From assembly GCA_020091685.1 (NCBI GenBank), contig CM034603.1:30055696-30119695 (forward strand): a stretch of DNA of 64,000 nt, read 5' to 3'. This document shows positions 59,833 to 64,000 of the stretch, in pieces. Both the position numbers and the translations under genes were made by a program. The notes beneath the pieces are model-generated. The model was not told where the DNA came from. It worked only from the letters and a program-made list of their open reading frames with translations, and did not search any database. Within the stretch, counting starts at the first letter, position 1. Every line of letters begins with the position of its first letter. Source of the stretch: Lutjanus erythropterus. Taxonomy: Eukaryota > Chordata > Actinopteri > Lutjaniformes > Lutjanidae.

Positions 59833-61530
59833 CGGGTGTTAGTGGGTTTTTTGCCCAGTGTAAAAGGGGCTTCACAGCAGCCCACATTTAGGAAACAGCA
59901 CCACCAATGTAACTAAACATCAGGGGTTCAGATTTAAGAGGGAAAAATAATACTAAACATGACATGGGGACATTATGCAATGACCAGCAGCAACAGCTCT
60001 GTTTTGTCTTTTCTGTCAAAAACAGAAACTCGCCAACAACTCAAATACAGAAGGCCTTTAAATCCAAATGTTATGATGGTGGAGGGCTCAGTGGTTGATG
60101 ACTGTCAGCCACTGGCGATGGATGATGGCACCGCCCATTGGCCAAACCCTACTGCACAGCGCTGCGCTGACACCTGCCTGTTCTGTTCTTGCTAATTTTT
60201 CTAATTCACCTTCTATGTTCTCATAATTACACATGCCGTTACAGTCCACTGCTGCTACTGTTCTAAACACTGTACTTACACAGTGTAATTATTGAATATG
60301 TTTCAGCTCAGTTCTGACAGTACAGTATATGTTTGGCTTTATTTTTCTGCCTCTGCCCATGTTGTTATCCTCCTGAAAAAAAGAGAAAAGATATTCAAGA
60401 ACCTTTCAAACTGTCAGACCTTAGTGACCTCTGTCCATGCCAAACTGTTTATCTTGCATCTGCATCAACTTAACCTTGTCAGTCTCCAGCCTTATTACCA
60501 ACTCTGCTTATTCCATACATTACTAGTGCTTGCAGATGGAGAGTGTTCAGCAAACTCAGTCAGGCATAACTAATCACTCTTGCAGATTGGTTCCTGGTTT
60601 TGACAGGTAGCTCTGGTGGCTTGAGTGTATGATTATGTGCATAAATATCAGTGTGTGCACAGGTTGCCATTGTCCTCGCTAGTTCTGGAAAAACAGACTT
60701 GGAGGCAAGGTCATGACATTAACCCTCATTTTTTCTACCTGCTGGACATGTGTTTAAAGTTTTGGGAAAACAACATGAGAAGTATTTTGAAATAACTTTT
60801 TTTTTTCCCAGAGGCAAAATTGTACCCACCTCCACCTCTTTGTAGGAGGTTTACAAAGACATCTAGTGTTTTATGTATGAGAAGTAATACAATAATTTTA
60901 TTTCAGCTACAGCCCAATCATCCAGCAATAACTCCTAATTCCCAGATATCCAGAGTGGAATAGTAGAAGAATTTGAACTAAAAGCATTTAATCATTTTTC
61001 TTCAGAGAATTGATTTGATTAGTCTCGCAGAGAAATTGGTGAGGGACTATTTCTGCAGACTATTTCTCCAGAGGTTTGTATCAAACACCCAAACCCAGAC
61101 ACAGACAGAGTAGAGTTGTTGTCATGGATGCCTTTAGATACAAGATGCAGACTGTTGCTGTCTCATCTGAGGCAGAGAAGCTATTCCAAGGGGAGACATT
61201 AGTCTGCACACCGTTTTTCACTGCAGAGTGGCTCCTCTTACAGTAGTATGGCTCCAGCCTGACAATTCAATCCACTGTTCGTTTTCATGCACTGAGCCTG
61301 GCAGCAAAACCACATTTGAATGCATGGAGTGGTCTCAGCAGCCCTGACTGTAAATGAGGCCCAGACATTGTTGTACATCACATAAAGACCAATGGGAGAA
61401 AACTCACAGTTTTCAATTATTAAAAGGCACGGGGAATTTCTGAGGTCTCATACTTTCTGTATGTGGGTGTATCCACTTATAAGAGAGCTTGGTCTGCCAA
61501 GATTTTGTCAAAAAGGCATTGTGTCTTTAC
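59833..61530. other. No gene recognised
   Basis: Ordinary sequence. The 93-codon ORF at 60292-60573 and shorter ones show no domain. Confidence 0.5.
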
Positions 61531-61533
61531 CAC

Positions 61534-61850
61534 TTTTAAAGGGATAGTAAGCAACGAACAGTTGTGGACGGCAAAACATATCTTAGCCACCTAAAAAATA
61601 TAAAAAAATCAATATCAGTTTAAGTGCATGCTATATTTAGAATGTTTTCACTGCTTTACCTTGCCATCAGACGGCCTTTTCTGACAAGAAACCGCCATTA
61701 TGTGAGCCAAATATCACTCTCTCCAAACAAAACCAGACTTCTAAAGGAACTAGAATTACTGCCTTGCGGTCATACGCCTCAGCCAAACACTCAGGTTGCA
61801 GTTTACATCCATGTCTGTCCAGACTCATAATTTCACAAAAGGTATGAGGT
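61534..61850 (+). repeat. Interspersed repeat with TTAAAGGGATAGT terminus, forward copy
   Basis: Begins TTTTAAAGGGATAGT and continues GTTGTGGACGGCAAAACATA and TCTTAGCCACCTAAAAAAT, then TATATTTAGAATGTTTTCAC. Part of this recurs inverted at 62.60-62.83 kb. It is a well-known percomorph family, from memory. Confidence 0.8.
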
Positions 61851-62004
61851 GTATTTTTTGGCAAAATGAAAATTATCACTATACGAGTATGATTCCAGTG
61901 AATCATTTCCAGTGAGAGACATGCTGTCTTCACTTAGAGACTATTTTAACAGAGGAATACAGAGGACAGATAGGGAGCTGAGCATTTTGATGTCACAGTG
62001 AAAC

Positions 62005-62017
62005 TGACCTTTGACCT
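62005..62017 (-). promoter_or_regulatory. Perfect DR1 nuclear-receptor motif in a repeat
   Basis: TGACCT T TGACCT is the reverse of AGGTCA A AGGTCA, the consensus for RXR/PPAR/HNF4-type DR1 binding. It is a sequence match only. Confidence 0.4.
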
Positions 62018-62115
62018 TCTGGATGTAAAAAGCATCACCTCATCATTTTATCCTATTAGATATGTGTGTGAAATGTTGTCATACTTAGTTTATGAATTCA
62101 CAAACATGTTACATG

Positions 62116-62130
62116 AGGTCACATTGACCT
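62116..62130. promoter_or_regulatory. Perfect oestrogen-response-element consensus in a repeat
   Basis: AGGTCA CAT TGACCT fits AGGTCAnnnTGACCT exactly. The overlapping TGACCTTTGACCA (62125-62137) is a one-mismatch DR1. Binding is not shown by the sequence. Confidence 0.45.
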
Positions 62131-62599
62131 TTGACCACCAAAATCTAATCAGGTCATCCAAGACTCCAAGTGGACATTTGTTTCAGATGTAATGAAATTT
62201 CCTCCAGGTGTTCCTGAGAAGAGAAGACAGTCTGGAGTTATTGTGTTCAGAAGATTGGGACGAACAGACGTACAGATGGATGGTTTACGTAGAGATGGAT
62301 GGAAGGACAACCTGAAAAAAAAATAATGCCTCAAGCCACATCTTTCAGGTAAAAACAGTAATTTTACCAGAGTTGCTGGACTACCTCTGCCCTGATCTGT
62401 TAGGTTGTATTACTGTGTGGCTTCAGGTTAGTTTACAGTCACCAAAGTCGCATTATAACACAACAAACAGATTGAGGAAGCGGTAGACCAGCAACTCCTG
62501 TGTGCTGCAAAGTAAAATGATTGTTTTTCCTTAGTGAGTTTGGTTGGTTTGGAGAGAGCAATATTTGACTTGTTTTTCTGTAAGAAAAGGCTGTCTGAT

Positions 62600-62825
62600 G
62601 ACGAGGTAAAGTGGTTAGAATATTCTTTATATTGTGTACTTTTTTTAGGTGGGCCTTTTTTTTAAGGTGGCTAAAATGCGTTTTGCTGCTGACTGTGTCC
62701 ACAGAAGTACATTGATTAGCTTTCATGCTAGTACTCCACCGACATCTACTGTAGTTAATACACTGAATAACAAGAAGTACCTCTTAACAACCCCACTTAA
62801 AATAATCCAAACTATCCCTTTTAAG
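62600..62825 (-). repeat. Interspersed repeat with TTAAAGGGATAGT terminus, inverted copy
   Basis: Reads, reversed, CTTAAAAGGGATAGTTTGG, then AAGTGGGGTTGTTAAGAGGT and CTACAGTAGATGTCGGTGG, and further in AGCAAAACGCATTTTAGCC, shared with the forward copy. Confidence 0.85.
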
Positions 62826-64000
62826 TTTCAAGTCAAATTGTCAAGTTCCATTTTCTTACACTGAAAAAGTGCACTACTTTGAACATTGTACCGTCTTTGC
62901 TTGCCTCGGTGTAATGAACTTAAAAAATGGGAATAAATCTTTTCTTGAACAGACACAAGCTCCTCCAGTGTCCCAATATCACAGAGATAATCTGCAAGTG
63001 AATTTGACCCAGTAGTCAGTCTATCTGCCGCAAAATATGCTCTTACAATATGAGAGGACCTTTTCATTTCCGGAATTCTATTTTCCTCTTCTTCTCTCCT
63101 TAACCAGACTTCAATATATTATCCAACAGCAGTCAATGCTCTGCAAGGCTTCCATCTTCACTTAGCAAGGAAGGAAGGATGTAAAATGCATAAATAAAGG
63201 AGCATCATTACACCCTCCTCTTATCATTTATGCACTGCTATAGGTAGAGGTAATGTTGAGTTCTCTGAACACCCTAAAGGTAATCGACATAGTGCAGGTT
63301 AGTGTCCGTCAGCTGACAATATAGAGCTGCCTTAAAGCTGGTTAGTCACATGGAACTGTGATTAAGCAGTGATTTTCTTCATGTTGTCCATGATTACAGC
63401 TGATCTGCAGTATTGAGCAAACCGATCGTTTTCCACAGTTTGAAGCATGGCTGCCTTATGTGATTACAACCCAGCTGTAAATTATTCAACCGGGGTGTTT
63501 CAACACCTGTCTTCAAAAAATATGCTTGTCATCATCCTTACATTTTCACGACGCCTCCTAAAATACACATTTCTTCTTGCCAGCTCGAGCCACTTCCCAT
63601 CAGAATAATGCCAATTTAATGTAGGTAACACACGAATTTTAAACTGATACAGTGTGGCACCAAACTGCACATCACAAATCAAATTTTCTTATTCATCACT
63701 CTTGCAGTGTAAATGACACATGACATGACACACCAAGCTGACTTAAACACACTGCAAACACAGTTCACAGCTAGCTGACATGCCAACATGCACATATTCT
63801 GTTCCAGTGCGAGAGGAAATAATGAAGATGTTTTTTTAAAGAGGCAAAAAAAGGAGATTGTATTTGCACAAACCAGCCAACCATGTTCATAATATGTCAA
63901 ATCTAATTTAACAAGAAAAATTAAATGTAAAATTTTGCCTTGATTTACTTTAAAGTGACACCGTCGGCCCACCATGCTTCTGGGTGAAGCATAGAAAAGG
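62826..64000. other. No gene recognised
   Basis: AT-rich sequence. The 98-codon minus-strand ORF at 63679-63975 has no recognisable domain. Confidence 0.5.

Larger units (their letters stand above)
61990..62340 (-). repeat. Interspersed repeat with nuclear-receptor-like motifs, copy 2 (reverse)
   Basis: Reverse-oriented relative of 18.37-18.80 kb: TGACCTTTGACCACCAAAAT then CTAATCAGGTCATCC and GGACATTTG correspond to the unit in copy 1. It ends with TAATGCCTCAAGCCA. It lies between the two inverted TTAAAGGGATAGT copies, so it may be an insertion nested in one larger element. Confidence 0.8.

Overview
The window looks like non-coding vertebrate DNA, almost certainly from a ray-finned (teleost, probably percomorph) fish. 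No operon structure or long uninterrupted reading frame is visible. The sequence is AT-rich, seems CpG-poor by eye, is dotted with homopolymers and CA/GT tracts, and is packed with short degenerate repeats of kinds I recognise from teleost genomes. I find no complete protein-coding gene. The longest ORF (207 codons, minus strand near 11 kb) is a by-product of a purine-rich tract. Most likely this is intergenic DNA or part of one or more very large introns.

Layout. 0-5.2 kb: mostly unassigned, with a degenerate tRNA-headed SINE-like repeat near 1.1 kb, one exon-like segment at 2.5 kb and two TATA-like boxes. 5.3-8 kb: two same-orientation copies of a GGTTCT/AGAACC-rich repeat. 8.9-9.7 kb: a clear, internally deleted LINE remnant (endonuclease plus reverse transcriptase) on the minus strand. 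11-12.3 kb: purine tract, Z-DNA-type tract and a GACTTG repeat. 12.3-18.3 kb: nothing recognisable. 18.4-26.5 kb: several dispersed repeats separated by unique blocks. 26.5-28.7 and 33.4-35.1 kb: unique AT-rich blocks that look like conserved non-coding regulatory DNA. 28.7-31.5 kb: repeat-like. 35.9-36.3 kb: a CpG-rich patch with a G-quadruplex motif, a CRE-like site, a YY1-type site and a strong splice donor, the best promoter or first-exon candidate. 39.5-48.6 kb: many repeats, including a pair of perfect hairpins. 51.9-53.3 kb: an ATT microsatellite and a local 240-bp duplication. 55-62.8 kb: repeat-dense, with a frameshifted BED zinc finger, a long inverted-repeat element, a small Cys/His-rich ORF and a repeat copy carrying a perfect oestrogen-response-element consensus.

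At least six repeat families occur twice or more within the window, and those relationships can be read directly from the sequence. Family recognition beyond that rests on memory of recurring teleost sequences and is marked as such. I do not see a novel multi-gene system here. The most useful leads are the CpG-rich candidate promoter, the nuclear-receptor sites carried by a repeat, the local duplication with two collinear ORFs, and the candidate conserved regulatory blocks.
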